64,000 nt of DNA from Aquaticitalea lipolytica (GCF_014641635.1 NZ_BMIC01000002.1:1-64000), one strand, 5' to 3'; numbered from the stretch's first letter, positions 15,653 through 26,400 are shown. Numbers and translations are program-made. Notes: a model not told the origin generated them from the sequence alone.

Positions 15653-18100
15653 TTACTTATTTCCTATTCTAATAATATCAGCAAATAAACCTGAAGCAGT
15701 AACATCTGCTCCAGCTCCTGCGCCTTTTATAATCATTGGTTGTTCTGGATAACGTTGTGTGTAAAACATGACAATATTATCTTTTCCTTTTAGATTGTAA
15801 AAAGGATGTCCTTGCGGAATTTCCTTTAAACCAACTTTTGCTTTTCCATTATTAAATTCTGCAACATATTTAAGCTGACAATTATTTGCTTTTGCTGAAG
15901 CGTATAAATTTTGAAAATGAGCTTCATCACTTATCAAAGTTTTATAAAAATCATCAACCGAAGTGCTTTTCAAATTAGAGGTAGTTAAAAAAGATTCGTT
16001 TTCTATATCTTCAAGATTCATTTGTGTACCACTTTCGCGCGCTAGAATTAAAATCTTTCTTGCAACATCAACACCGCTTAAATCAATTCGAGGATCAGGT
16101 TCTGTATAGCCTTCAGCTTGTGCTTGTTTTACAACATCATGAAACTTGGTGTTGTCATCAAAGTTATTAAAAACAAAGTTTAAACTACCAGATAACACAG
16201 CCTGAATTGATGTGATTTTATCACCTGAAGCAATTAAATTATTAAGTGTATCTATAATTGGTAAACCAGCACCAACATTGGTTTCAAACAAAAAAGGCGC
16301 ATTATATTTTCTTGATAAATACTTTAGCTTATTATAATTTTCATAATCACTAGAGCACGCAATTTTATTACAAGCTACAATAGCAATATTCTCTTTTAGA
16401 TAGTCGGCATAAATATTTGAAACCTGCTCGTTGGCAGTGACATCCACAAAAATACTGTTTCTTAAATTGAATTTTTTAATACGCTCTAAAAAACCTTCTA
16501 ATGTTGCTTTTTCTCCAGTTGCTAAATCGTCTTTCCAAGTTTTTAATGATAATCCAGAATCGTTAAAAATCATTGTTTTGGAGTTAGACAAACCAATAAC
16601 GCGAAGATTGATTTTAAGTTGGTCTTTTAAGAATTTCTTCTGCTGTTTTATTTGCTCTACTAGTCGCTCTCCAACATTTCCAACACCAGTAATAAATACA
16701 TTAAGTTGTTTTGATTGATCTTCAAAAAAGCGTTCGTGTATAGTATTTAAAGCTTTTTTGACATCTTTTTGAGCAATAACAGTAGATATGTTTTTTTCGG
16801 AAGCACCTTGTGCAATGGCTCTAATATTAATATTGTTTTTACCCAACGCACTAAACATTCGTCCGCTAATACCTTGATGGTTTTTCATGTTATCACCAAT
16901 AAGTGCCACAATTGACAAGTCTTTTTCTACAATAATTGGATCTATTTTATGCAATGAAATTTCATTTTCAAAAGATACATTTATAGCTTTTTCGGCTTTC
17001 TCTGCATCTTTTTCATCAATCCCAAAACATATAGAATGTTCTGATGAAGCTTGAGTTATTAAAATGACATTTATTTTTTCTTGAGCCAGTGTTTCAAACA
17101 AACGTTTAGAAAACCCAGGAATACCAACCATTCCGTTGCCTTGAAGCGTTAACAAAGCAATATCACTAATGTTACTAATCCCTTTTGCAGTTGTAGAATT
17201 CCCGTTGGTGTTTTCATTAGTTATAATGGTTCCAGAAGCTTCAGGTTGCATGGTGTTTTTAATATGAATAGGAATACCTAAATCTAAAACTGGCTGCACA
17301 GTAGGAGGATATAATACTTTAGCACCAAAGTGCGACAGTTCCATAGCTTCTTGGTACGATAGTCGCTCAATTGGAAAGGCTTGTTTTACTAGTTTCGGAT
17401 TTGCAGTGTACATGCCACTAACGTCTGTCCAAATTTCTAGTCGATTTACTTGTAAAGCTGCTGCAACAATTGCTGCAGTAAAATCTGATCCACCACGACC
17501 TAAGGTTGTAACTTCACCAGATTCGGAAGTTGAAATAAATCCTGGCAGAATCGTAATACGTTGATTCGCCTTTTTAAAATAATCTCTAATATTATGATTT
17601 GTAAGTGTGTAATTTACTTCAGCTTTACTAAAATTAGAGTTTGTAATAATTAACTCTTGGCTATTTTTTCTAACAGCATTTAAACCATAACTTTTCATGG
17701 TTTCTGCAATTATAAATGAAGAAAGTTGTTCGCCAAAACTTACCAATTTATCAGATGTTTTAGGAGACAGTTCATTAATTAAATAAATACCGTCAAGCAG
17801 ACTTTTTAAAGCGTGTAATTTACTTTCTAAATACTCTTTTGAGGCTTCGTTTTGGTTTGGAATTAATTCAGATAATATATCTAAATGAATTTGCTTAATT
17901 AATTTGTATTCAGCTAAATAACTCTCATTTTTATTTTGAGCTAATTCGCCAGCCTTTAATAATTTATCTGTGATACCTCCAACTGCAGAAACAACACAGA
18001 TTAGCGAATCTTCTTTTGAATAATTATCAAGAATTTGTATAACTTTCTTTATGTTTTCTGTAGAGCCAACTGAGGTTCCTCCAAATTTTAATACGTTCAT
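15653..18100 (-). CDS. thrA: Bifunctional aspartate kinase / homoserine dehydrogenase
   Basis: 815 residues with the standard fused layout. Aspartate kinase: about residues 1-290 (KFGGTSVGS at the start, FGEQLSSFI, LGRGGSDFTAAI). Two ACT units: about 310-460 (VALIGDNMKNHQGISGRMF). Homoserine dehydrogenase: about 465-815 with the NAD(P) loop ITGVGNVGERL, CNKIACSSDYENYNKL, FLFETNVGAGLPIIDTL, and FTEPDPR-like GYTEPDPRIDLSGVDVARK. It catalyses the first and third steps from aspartate to homoserine and is usually inhibited by threonine through the ACT units. A Thr/Ile-rich leader peptide 77 nt upstream suggests attenuation control. Confidence 0.97.
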   Translation of the reverse strand: MNVLKFGGTSVGSTENIKKVIQILDNYSKEDSLICVVSAVGGITDKLLKAGELAQNKNESYLAEYKLIKQIHLDILSELIPNQNEASKEYLESKLHALKSLLDGIYLINELSPKTSDKLVSFGEQLSSFIIAETMKSYGLNAVRKNSQELIITNSNFSKAEVNYTLTNHNIRDYFKKANQRITILPGFISTSESGEVTTLGRGGSDFTAAIVAAALQVNRLEIWTDVSGMYTANPKLVKQAFPIERLSYQEAMELSHFGAKVLYPPTVQPVLDLGIPIHIKNTMQPEASGTIITNENTNGNSTTAKGISNISDIALLTLQGNGMVGIPGFSKRLFETLAQEKINVILITQASSEHSICFGIDEKDAEKAEKAINVSFENEISLHKIDPIIVEKDLSIVALIGDNMKNHQGISGRMFSALGKNNINIRAIAQGASEKNISTVIAQKDVKKALNTIHERFFEDQSKQLNVFITGVGNVGERLVEQIKQQKKFLKDQLKINLRVIGLSNSKTMIFNDSGLSLKTWKDDLATGEKATLEGFLERIKKFNLRNSIFVDVTANEQVSNIYADYLKENIAIVACNKIACSSDYENYNKLKYLSRKYNAPFLFETNVGAGLPIIDTLNNLIASGDKITSIQAVLSGSLNFVFNNFDDNTKFHDVVKQAQAEGYTEPDPRIDLSGVDVARKILILARESGTQMNLEDIENESFLTTSNLKSTSVDDFYKTLISDEAHFQNLYASAKANNCQLKYVAEFNNGKAKVGLKEIPQGHPFYNLKGKDNIVMFYTQRYPEQPMIIKGAGAGADVTASGLFADIIRIGNK

Positions 18101-18177
18101 AGTTAATCGTTTGAATGATTAATGTAAATTTTTTAAATGTATGTAAATACAATATGTGCTGAAGAAATATATAGTGA

Positions 18178-18276
18178 TTAACCCCAAAGGGTTGTAGTAA
18201 ATGTAAAAATAGTCGTAGTGCCTTCAAAAGAAATGAAGGAAGAAAAGTTGTTTTTTATGTGACTAGATTGAATCAT
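18178..18276 (-). CDS. Threonine operon leader peptide (attenuator)
   Basis: A 32-codon frame from ATG 18276 to TAA 18178, preceded in frame by TAA. Its C-terminal third reads TTTIFTFTTTLWG: six threonines and one isoleucine in eleven residues ahead of LWG. It lies 77 nt before thrA, with a TAnnTTTG promoter box at 18295-18302 just upstream of the ATG. Thr plus Ile codons are the regulatory codons of known thr leaders, because threonine is also the isoleucine precursor. A short stem AACCC/GGGTT overlaps the end of the peptide. I do not see a classical T-tract terminator before thrA, so the termination step is unclear. Confidence 0.75.
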   Translation of the reverse strand: MIQSSHIKNNFSSFISFEGTTTIFTFTTTLWG

Positions 18277-18294
18277 TTATTATTCTATACTTAC

Positions 18295-18302
18295 CAAAAG
18301 TA
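18295..18302 (-). promoter_or_regulatory. Putative -7 box of the threonine operon promoter
   Basis: The minus strand reads TACTTTTG, fitting TAnnTTTG, about 19 nt before the leader ATG. The upstream -33 position is T-rich but lacks a clear TTG. Confidence 0.5.
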
Positions 18303-18391
18303 TTATTTTTACTGAAATAAAAAAATTAATTCGCATTTATTGGAGCTAACATCCAATTTATTCGACAAAAGTATAATCAGAGGCAAAACAT

Positions 18392-19954
18392 ATGAAGATA
18401 TTTTCAAATGAACAGATCTACGAAGGCGATAGACTTACTGCACAAAAGCAAGGTATTTCATCAGCCGAATTAATGGAACGTGCTGGAATTCAAATTTTTA
18501 ATTGGTTGCACTTACGTATGCAAGGTGCGCAAGTACCAATTCATGTGTTTTGTGGAATTGGTAATAATGGAGGAGATGGTTTGGTTGTTGCAAGACATTT
18601 AATAACTCATGGTTATAATGTTAAAACATATATAGTTAACTATAGTGATAAACGGTCTAAAGATTTTCTGATTAACTACGATAGAATTAAGCAAACTACT
18701 AAAGATTGGCCAACATTATTAGAATGTAAAGAAGATTTTCCACAAATTGGAGTTGACGATATAATTATTGATGCTGTTTTTGGTATTGGTTTAAACAGAC
18801 CAACAGACGAATGGGTAAAACAACTATTTCAACTTTTTAGGGCATCTAAAGCATTTACACTATCTGTTGATATTCCTTCAGGGTTGCATACAGATAAAGT
18901 TCCTGAAAATGAAAATGATGTGGTTTGGGCAATGCATACCTTGAGTTTTCAAACACCTAAGTTAATTTTCTTTTTGCCTGATACAGCAAAATATACTGTA
19001 CAATGGGAAGTTTTAGATATTGGTATAGATCCAGAATATTTATATACAACCCAAACAGAAGTTGATCTTATAGGAAAATTTGAAGTATTACCATTATATA
19101 AACCTCGTGATAAGTTTTCACATAAAGGACAGTTTGGTCATGCATTAATAATAGGAGGAAGCTATGGAAAAATTGGAGCTGTAACTTTAGCAAGTAAAGC
19201 TGCATTATCTTCTGGTGTTGGATTAGTTACAGCATTTGTACCTAAATGTGGATATATTCCACTACAAACATCATTTCCTGAAGCAATGGTAATTTCAGAT
19301 GCTGAAGACGAGTTTATTTCTAATATAAAATTTGATACTGAACCAACAGCAATTGGAATAGGAGTAGGACTAGGAACCGAAGCAAAAACTATTAAAGCCT
19401 TTGAAGATTTTTTAAAAGCAAATAAGAAGCCTTTGGTTATTGATGCTGATGGAATTAATATTTTATCAAAGAAAAAAACACTTTTAAAATTACTACCACA
19501 AAACACAGTTTTAACACCTCATCCAAAAGAATTAGAACGATTAATTGGAAGTTGGAAAAATGATTTTGATAAGCTGAAAAAAGTAAAAGCATTCTCTAAA
19601 AAGTATAATGTTATTGTGCTTATAAAAGGCGCTAATACTATTACAGTTATAGGTGATAAAATGTATGTAAACTCAACAGGTAATCCAGGACTTTCTACAG
19701 CAGGAACAGGAGACGTGTTAACAGGTATAATTACTGGATTGTTAACACAAGGCTACGATCCTTTGGCTGCTACTGTTTTTGGAGTTTATCTACATGGTAG
19801 AGCTGCTGATATAACTGTTGAAGACTATGGTTATCAGAGCTTAATTGCAACTCATGTTATTGAAGCTTTAGGAAAAGCATACATAGATTTGTTTACGCAA
19901 CCCGAACAGCCAAAAATTGAAAATGAAGAGGAAGAAAACCAAACAGAAAAATAA
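18392..19954 (+). CDS. nnr: Bifunctional NAD(P)H-hydrate epimerase / ADP-dependent NAD(P)H-hydrate dehydratase
   Basis: 520 residues. The N-terminal YjeF_N epimerase domain (about 1-215) has FCGIGNNGGDGLVVARHL and a DAVFGIGLNRP motif. The C-terminal ribokinase-like dehydratase (about 230-505) has HKGQFGHALIIGGSYGKIGA, KPLVIDADGINIL, VLTPHPKELERL and the NPGLSTAGTGDVLTGIITGL nucleotide loop. The fused enzyme repairs damaged hydrated NADH and NADPH. It is divergent from the threonine operon. A strong bidirectional terminator follows 15 nt after the stop. Confidence 0.96.
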   Translation: MKIFSNEQIYEGDRLTAQKQGISSAELMERAGIQIFNWLHLRMQGAQVPIHVFCGIGNNGGDGLVVARHLITHGYNVKTYIVNYSDKRSKDFLINYDRIKQTTKDWPTLLECKEDFPQIGVDDIIIDAVFGIGLNRPTDEWVKQLFQLFRASKAFTLSVDIPSGLHTDKVPENENDVVWAMHTLSFQTPKLIFFLPDTAKYTVQWEVLDIGIDPEYLYTTQTEVDLIGKFEVLPLYKPRDKFSHKGQFGHALIIGGSYGKIGAVTLASKAALSSGVGLVTAFVPKCGYIPLQTSFPEAMVISDAEDEFISNIKFDTEPTAIGIGVGLGTEAKTIKAFEDFLKANKKPLVIDADGINILSKKKTLLKLLPQNTVLTPHPKELERLIGSWKNDFDKLKKVKAFSKKYNVIVLIKGANTITVIGDKMYVNSTGNPGLSTAGTGDVLTGIITGLLTQGYDPLAATVFGVYLHGRAADITVEDYGYQSLIATHVIEALGKAYIDLFTQPEQPKIENEEEENQTEK

Positions 19955-19969
19955 CAAATTAAATACAAT

Positions 19970-20001
19970 AAAAAAGCCACTTCAATAGAAGTGGCTTTTT
20001 T
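19970..20001. terminator. Bidirectional terminator between nnr and the TlpA-like gene
   Basis: AAAAAGCCACTTC (19971-19983) pairs perfectly with GAAGTGGCTTTTT (19988-20000), with a 4-nt loop and T-runs on both strands, between two convergent genes. Confidence 0.9.
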
Positions 20002-20017
20002 AATTTCAGAAACTAAA

Positions 20018-21394
20018 TTATATTTTTAATTCAGTAAATAGCTCAACAAGTTTTGGGTCTGATGGTCTTGGTGCATCAGCACTAACGATATTACCATTTG
20101 GATCAATCAAAATAAATCTTGGAATTCCTTCAATTCCATAATCAGTTACAAATTTAGATTTCCAATTATTATCAGCAAAAAGTTGTATACCACCTAATTG
20201 CATTTCTTTAACCATTTCTACCCAAGTACTATGGTCATTTGCAACATCAATAGAAGTACTTACAAACTCAATGTTCTTGCCATGGTATTGCTTTTCTATC
20301 TCTTTTAAGAAAGGGATTTCACGCTTACAAGGTCCACACCAAGTAGCCCAAACATCTACATAAACATATTTCCCTTTTAAATCAGACAGAGAAGTTTCTC
20401 CACCTTTATGGTTTTCATAGTTTGTAAACTGTGGCGAAGGCATTCCTTTAACTAAAGCTTTTCCTTTATTATAAGTAGTACTTAATTCTGTTTTAAACTT
20501 TTCATCAGTTGAATTAGCCGATAAAAATTCATAAATACTTTTCATATTAGGATTTGCAGGAGATACCATAAATTTTCCCAAATATGATACAACATCATTT
20601 TTAAGAGCAGGTATTTTAATCTCACTTACACTTTTTAAATCTTCTCCTGATGCATTGTTATAGTCATCACCCAACTTGTCAAATAAGGTATTCATAGTAT
20701 AACTATATGCAAGTTGTTTGTAAGAACTAGAATTTTTATATGCAGTTGCATCATCATAAGACATATTTTTCAATGCTTCTGGTAAAAAACTATCAGATAC
20801 TTTAAAAGCTTCATTTTTTGTGTAATATGCATGAGCTTGCTCGTACGAATTTAATGACATGTAAGTATCGTACTCTAAGTTTTTTAATTCTGATGTTATA
20901 AAATCCTCATCAGCATCTTTTAAATTATTTAAAGCAGTTTTATTACTGTTAAATATTTCATCCAATTTGTTTTTAAATGCAGCTTCATCTAAAGAATAAA
21001 ACACTGGACTTTCACCCATCATTGTTTCATTGTTCATGTATTTTGAAGCTAGGTAATTATTTTCAACCGAGCCAACTCCAGTATATTTAACAGATTCATC
21101 AAACATTAGAGTATTTAAAGTAAGACTCAATGCATCACCATTTTTCAGATATATACTAGAGCTTTCTCGTCCAACACTAAAGGAATAAAATCCTGCTTCT
21201 GTAAATCTTAAAGTATCAGCAAAAGTACCATCATTGTTTATGCTAATTTCTTTTTCAAATTCAAAACCTTTAACAGTCAATTTATCAGCGTTAGCGTTTT
21301 CTATTTTACCAGAAAATAATGCATAATCTACTTTTGGTTCTTGTTTACATCCAACAATTGATATTGCTAGTAGAAGTATTAATAATTGTTTCAT
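20018..21394 (-). CDS. TlpA-like thiol-disulfide oxidoreductase lipoprotein
   Basis: 458 residues. The lipobox LLAISIVGC puts the acylated Cys at residue 16, so it is a periplasm-facing lipoprotein. The N-terminal part (about 25-110: FSGKIENANADKLTVKG, SIYLKNGDALSLTL) resembles the DUF4369 domain that precedes thioredoxin folds in Bacteroidota. A helical middle follows. The C-terminal thioredoxin/AhpC-TSA domain (about 320-458) has the active site WATWCGPCKREIPFL and a cis-proline region EGIPRFILID. It probably reduces or exchanges periplasmic disulfides. It has its own putative promoter and a strong shared terminator. Confidence 0.9.
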   Translation of the reverse strand: MKQLLILLLAISIVGCKQEPKVDYALFSGKIENANADKLTVKGFEFEKEISINNDGTFADTLRFTEAGFYSFSVGRESSSIYLKNGDALSLTLNTLMFDESVKYTGVGSVENNYLASKYMNNETMMGESPVFYSLDEAAFKNKLDEIFNSNKTALNNLKDADEDFITSELKNLEYDTYMSLNSYEQAHAYYTKNEAFKVSDSFLPEALKNMSYDDATAYKNSSSYKQLAYSYTMNTLFDKLGDDYNNASGEDLKSVSEIKIPALKNDVVSYLGKFMVSPANPNMKSIYEFLSANSTDEKFKTELSTTYNKGKALVKGMPSPQFTNYENHKGGETSLSDLKGKYVYVDVWATWCGPCKREIPFLKEIEKQYHGKNIEFVSTSIDVANDHSTWVEMVKEMQLGGIQLFADNNWKSKFVTDYGIEGIPRFILIDPNGNIVSADAPRPSDPKLVELFTELKI

Positions 21395-21415
21395 TGTTAA
21401 ATTTTAATTGTTTCT

Positions 21416-21448
21416 CAAAAATAACAGTTTGTCAGTACAAAGCTCCAA
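21416..21448 (-). promoter_or_regulatory. Putative promoter of the TlpA-like gene
   Basis: The minus strand has TATTTTTG at 21423-21416 (TAnnTTTG) and TTGG near 21448. The spacer is about 22 nt, and the box ends about 20 nt before the ATG. Confidence 0.4.
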
Positions 21449-21520
21449 TTTTTATTAATTATTAACATTTGTTGCATAATATATATGTAATGTTGAATTT
21501 TGAAAAACTAAATTTTTAAA

Positions 21521-23032
21521 ATGTCAAATATCCATTATATATCATCTGAAATACTTGAGTTAACAACTATAAATGATATTATTTTTCAAAATAAAAAGTT
21601 ACAATTATCTGAATCTTCAATTGAAAAGATAACAAATTGTAGAAATTATCTTGATGCAAAAATGCAAAGTCAGGATGATCCCATTTATGGGATTAATACT
21701 GGTTTCGGATCATTATATAATGTAAAAATATCTAAAGACAAATTAACTCAACTTCAAGAAAATTTAGTAATGTCTCATGCTTGTGGCATTGGAGATACAG
21801 TGCCCAATGAAATTGTAAAACTTATGTTACTGCTAAAAGTGCAGTCATTAAGTTATGGTCATAGCGGAGTACAATTATCAACAGTATTAAGACTAATCGA
21901 TTTTTATAATAACGATATTTTACCAGTTGTTTATACACAAGGATCATTAGGAGCTTCTGGAGATTTAGCGCCTTTAGCACATTTATCATTACCATTATTA
22001 GGTAAAGGCGAAGTATTTTATAAAAACAAGGTAGTATCTTCAGAAGTAATATTAGAGAAATTTAAGTGGGAACCTTTACAGTTGAAATCAAAAGAAGGTT
22101 TAGCATTATTAAATGGCACTCAATTTATGAGTGCTTATGGTGTTTTTCTGATTTTAAAATCATACAAACTCTCATATTTTGCAGATTTAATAGGAAGTAT
22201 TTCATTAGATGCTTTTGATGGCAGAATAGAACCATTTGACGAATTAGTACATTTAGTACGTTCTCATAAAGGGCAATTAAAAACAGCTGAAAGATTCAGG
22301 GAGTTTTTAGAAGGTAGTGAGCTTATTAAACAAGCAAAGCAACATGTACAAGATCCATATTCATTTAGATGTATCCCACAAGTTCATGGAGCAACAAAGG
22401 ATACCTTAGAATTTGTTTATAAAACTTTTAAAACCGAAATTAATTCGGTTACAGACAACCCAAATATATTTATTGGAGAAGATAAAATTATATCTGGAGG
22501 AAATTTTCATGGACAACCACTAGCTTTAGCATTAGATTATCTTAAAATAGCAATGGCTGAACTTGGTAATATTTCTGAACGCAGAATTTTTCAACTTGTT
22601 TCAGGGTTACGAGGGTTACCAACTTTTTTAGTAGATAATCCAGGCTTAAACTCAGGTTTTATGATTCCTCAATATACTGCTGCAAGTATTGTAAGTGCAA
22701 ACAAACAATTAGCAACACCAGCCAGTATTGATTCTATTGTTTCATCAAATGGGCAAGAAGACCATGTGAGTATGGGAGCTAATGCCGCAACCCAAGCTTT
22801 AAGTCTTATTAATAATGTAGAGAAAATTTTAGCAATTGAATTATTTAACGCTTCTCAAGCCTTACATTTTAGAAAGCCAAAAGTATCTTCACCATTGTTA
22901 GAATCATTCTTAAACGCTTATAGACAAGAAGTTAAATTCGTAACTGAAGATAAAATATTACATAATTTAATTATCGCTTCAATACACTTTATCGATGATT
23001 TTAGCATTGAAAACGAGATACTTTTCGATTAA
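21521..23032 (+). CDS. hutH: Histidine ammonia-lyase
   Basis: 503 residues, normal length. The MIO cofactor tripeptide Ala-Ser-Gly is at residues 145-147 in TQGSLGASGDLAPLAHL. The catalytic tyrosine loop is in IYGINTGFG, and QEDHVSMGANA is the conserved C-terminal active-site strand. The substrate-selecting pair is Ser-His in NLVMSHACGIGD, the HAL type rather than the His-Leu of tyrosine lyases. It deaminates histidine to urocanate. The other hut genes are not beside it, so urocanate must be used by enzymes encoded elsewhere or serve another purpose. It is a single-gene unit. Confidence 0.92.
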   Translation: MSNIHYISSEILELTTINDIIFQNKKLQLSESSIEKITNCRNYLDAKMQSQDDPIYGINTGFGSLYNVKISKDKLTQLQENLVMSHACGIGDTVPNEIVKLMLLLKVQSLSYGHSGVQLSTVLRLIDFYNNDILPVVYTQGSLGASGDLAPLAHLSLPLLGKGEVFYKNKVVSSEVILEKFKWEPLQLKSKEGLALLNGTQFMSAYGVFLILKSYKLSYFADLIGSISLDAFDGRIEPFDELVHLVRSHKGQLKTAERFREFLEGSELIKQAKQHVQDPYSFRCIPQVHGATKDTLEFVYKTFKTEINSVTDNPNIFIGEDKIISGGNFHGQPLALALDYLKIAMAELGNISERRIFQLVSGLRGLPTFLVDNPGLNSGFMIPQYTAASIVSANKQLATPASIDSIVSSNGQEDHVSMGANAATQALSLINNVEKILAIELFNASQALHFRKPKVSSPLLESFLNAYRQEVKFVTEDKILHNLIIASIHFIDDFSIENEILFD

Positions 23033-23409
23033 AAGCAAAAAAAAAAGCCTAAGTGGATTTTACATAAAAAAAAGTTAAAATTATTTGGTGTTAACTGTAT
23101 TAAAGTCTATTTTTGAATTAATTAGGTGTAATTCTATTTACATCATATAAGCAAAATTTAAGGCTGATTACCATATATTTTGCTTCTTACCAAAAATTGT
23201 TTGATAGCACAACAATTGATTATTAGCACATTTATTATTTTTTGAATATTTAATATTCAAGCAACAAATTGCCCACAATGTTTTAATTGTATTATGGCTA
23301 TTTGTTATGGTCCCAAACCTGCACATACATAACACCAGCTTATGTTTATGTGGCAACTTATATAGTTGTCAAATAAATGTTAAGATAATTTTAATTTAAA
23401 CCAAATGTT
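23033..23409. other. 377-nt gap before the giant adhesin gene
   Basis: No convincing gene is present. The gap holds three inverted repeats. AATTGTT/AACAATT is at 23195-23201/23211-23217. A perfect 19-nt palindrome TTGAATATTTAATATTCAA is at 23242-23260. GGCAACT/AGTTGTC is at 23352-23358/23364-23370, just before a TAATTTTA box that could be a weak -7 element. These may be operator or leader structures controlling the adhesin. An A-rich tract follows the hutH stop but no strong terminator is visible. Confidence 0.4.
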
Positions 23410-26400
23410 ATGTTTATGAGCAATTTTACCCGAAGTGGTGGACGAGCCAAATTTTGGCAGTCTGCGACTAATTTATCGTGTTGTAGCATTGATTCTCTTA
23501 CAAAGCAATTTAAAAGCATAAAGGCATTAGCTTTTATTGCTCTTTTCTTGTTTAGTATGGGCTCTATGCTTGGACAATCAACGGAAAGAACAGTGTTCTT
23601 TAACCGATGTTTTAATGACATCCCACCTGCACCTTTTACATTAGAAGAGGTTGCTGGTCTTTTTCAAAATGATTGTGAGGCAGGTACCTTAACAGTAGAT
23701 CTAGAGGAAAATATTTCTGGAGATGACTGTGATTGGACTGCAACATATACTTATTTTGTTAAGTGTGATGGTGTTGAAATCAATGATTTAAAACTTATTT
23801 ATTATGGAGGAGATAGAACTGCTCCAGCTTTGATTGATGGATTTCCTGAAGATCAAAGTAATCTCAATTTATGTTTTAATGAAATTCCAGCAGGTCCAAC
23901 TGAAGCAGAAATAGCTGCATATTATGCAGATAACTGTGGTGGAGCAGTTACTGTTATTAAATCAGGACAACCAACAGGTGATAACTGTGATTGGAGTGTG
24001 ATTTACACTTATGAGATTTATGATGAATGTGGAAATAGAGCTGAAGATGCAAAAATAGAATATAGCGGAGGAGATACTGAAGCTCCTGAGCTTGTTAAGG
24101 ATGCTGAAATTCCAACTGGTGACCTTAACATGAACACGTGTTTTGCTAATAAAGCTCAAGGTCCAACAGAAGAAGAAATTGCTGCTTTGTTTGAAGACAA
24201 TTGTAGCAGTGTAATTACTGTTACTAAAACAGAATATTCTAAAGGAACCGATTGCAAATGGATGGCAATATATGATTACACAATTCAAGACGAATGTGGT
24301 AATTTTGCTACACCAATAAAAATAACTTACCAAGGTGGTGATACTGAAGCTCCAGTTCTTGCTGGTGTTCCAGATGACATAACGGTAAGTTGTATTGATG
24401 AAATTCCTGATCCTGCTGATGTTACAGCTACAGACAACTGTACTGAAGATTTAGGAAAAATAGATTTATTAGAAGACGATAGTAATTTAGGTATTGCTTG
24501 TTCAGGAGGTACTTTAATTAGAACTTGGACAGCTACAGATGACTGCGGTTATTCAACTTCAGCAACTCAAGTTATTACCGTATTACCAGCACCTCCAGCT
24601 GAATTTGATACTCCACAAGATTTCACAATCGATTGTGGAGCTGTTGCAAATTTTCAAGCACCAACATTATATTATAGTAATGGTGTAGAAGGTGGAGCAT
24701 GTGCAATTTATGGTGAAGCTCAAGGAACTTACACTCCATTTGAAGGAAGTTGTGGTTCTTTTGAAGTTTACTATACTTTTATGGATGAATGCGAAAGAGA
24801 AATCAATGCTAGCTTAACTGTTACAGTTGAAGATAATACTGCTCCAGAAATTACTCCTGGTTCAGATATGACTGTTGAATGTGATGGTGCTGGTAATGCT
24901 GCTCAATTATCGGCTTGGTTAGCTAACAATGGTGGAGCTACAGCTACAGATAATTGTGGAAATGTAACTTGGTCAAATAACTTTACTAGTCTATCAGACT
25001 TATGTGGTGCTACAGGCTCTGCAACAGTAGAGTTTACAGCTACTGATGATTGTGGAAACGATTCAAAAACTACTGCTACATTTACAATAGAAGACACTAC
25101 TAATCCAGATATCACTCAAGCTTCAAATATGACAGTAGAGTGTGATGGAGAAGGTAATGCTGAACAATTAGCGGCTTGGTTAGCTAACAATGGAGGAGCA
25201 ACTGCTTCAGATACTTGTGGCGATGTAACTTGGTCTTATAGTTGTGGTGGAGCTCAAGGTGAACCAGAGTATGTAGGTTCATTCCTTACTAACAGTGGTC
25301 CAAATTGGACAACTAATCCTCCAGTTTACTCTGCACAAGAAGCAGCAGCTTTACTATATGGAGGAAATGCATCTGATTACGTAACGTCAACAGATCCAAA
25401 TTCTATTAATAATTTAGCTTGGGTGTCTACATGGGGAGGTCCATGTGCTCAACATAGCCAAGATTATAAGTTAGATGAAGGTAACCCAGGTTACAATGAC
25501 CCAGATCCAGGAGTTGGATTAGCGGCATCTGCTTATGTTCAAGATCATTGCTATGAAGCAAGCCATATCAATTATGTATGGAGAGTTAATGGTGGAAATG
25601 GACTTTGTGAGTTAAGTGACTTATGTGGAGCAACAGGAGCATTAACTGTAGAATTTACAGCGACTGATTCTTGTGGTAACCATTCTAAAACTACTGCAAC
25701 TTTTACAGTAGAAGATACAACAGATCCAACTATCACAGAGGCGTCAGATATGACTGTTAATTGTGATGGTCAAGGTAATACACAACAATTAAATGCATGG
25801 TTAGCAAATAATGGAGGAGCTACTGCTTCTGATGACTGTTCTGATATTGTATGGTCTAATAACTTTGAAGGTCTTTCAGATTTATGTGGTGCTACAGGTG
25901 CTGCGACAGTAGAATTTACTGCAACAGATGAATGTGGTAATGAGTCTAAAACTACTGCTACGTTCACAATTCAAGATATTAATAGTCCTCCAATTACAAA
26001 TGAGGCTCAAGATATGACTGTTGATTGTGATGGTGAAGGTAATGTTGAAGAATTACAAGCATGGTTAAACTCTAATGGCGGAGCTACGGCTTATGATTTA
26101 TGCTCTGAAGTAACTTGGTCAAATAATTTTGATGGTTTATCAGATTTATGTGGAGCAACTGGTTCAGCTACAGTATTATTTACGGTTACTGATGCTTGTG
26201 GATTAAGTTCTTCAACAGAAGCTACATTTACAATACAAGATGTTACTGACCCGACTATTACTCCTGCTTCAGATATGACTGTGGAATGTGATGGTGAAGG
26301 TAATACAGCAGCTTTACAAGCTTGGTTAACTAACAATGGTGGAGCAACAGCTTCAGACGATTGTTCAGATGTAGTTTGGTCAAATAATTTTGATGGTTTA

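Noticed and set aside
18027-18227. 66-codon TTG-started frame spanning the thrA leader
   Set aside because: Uses a different frame from the Thr-rich leader peptide, overlaps the thrA start, and has no promoter-consistent start; the ATG-started leader in the other frame explains the region better.
23168-23356. 62-codon minus-strand frame in the gap before the adhesin
   Set aside because: No promoter, no signal or domain, composition like the surrounding non-coding AT-rich DNA.
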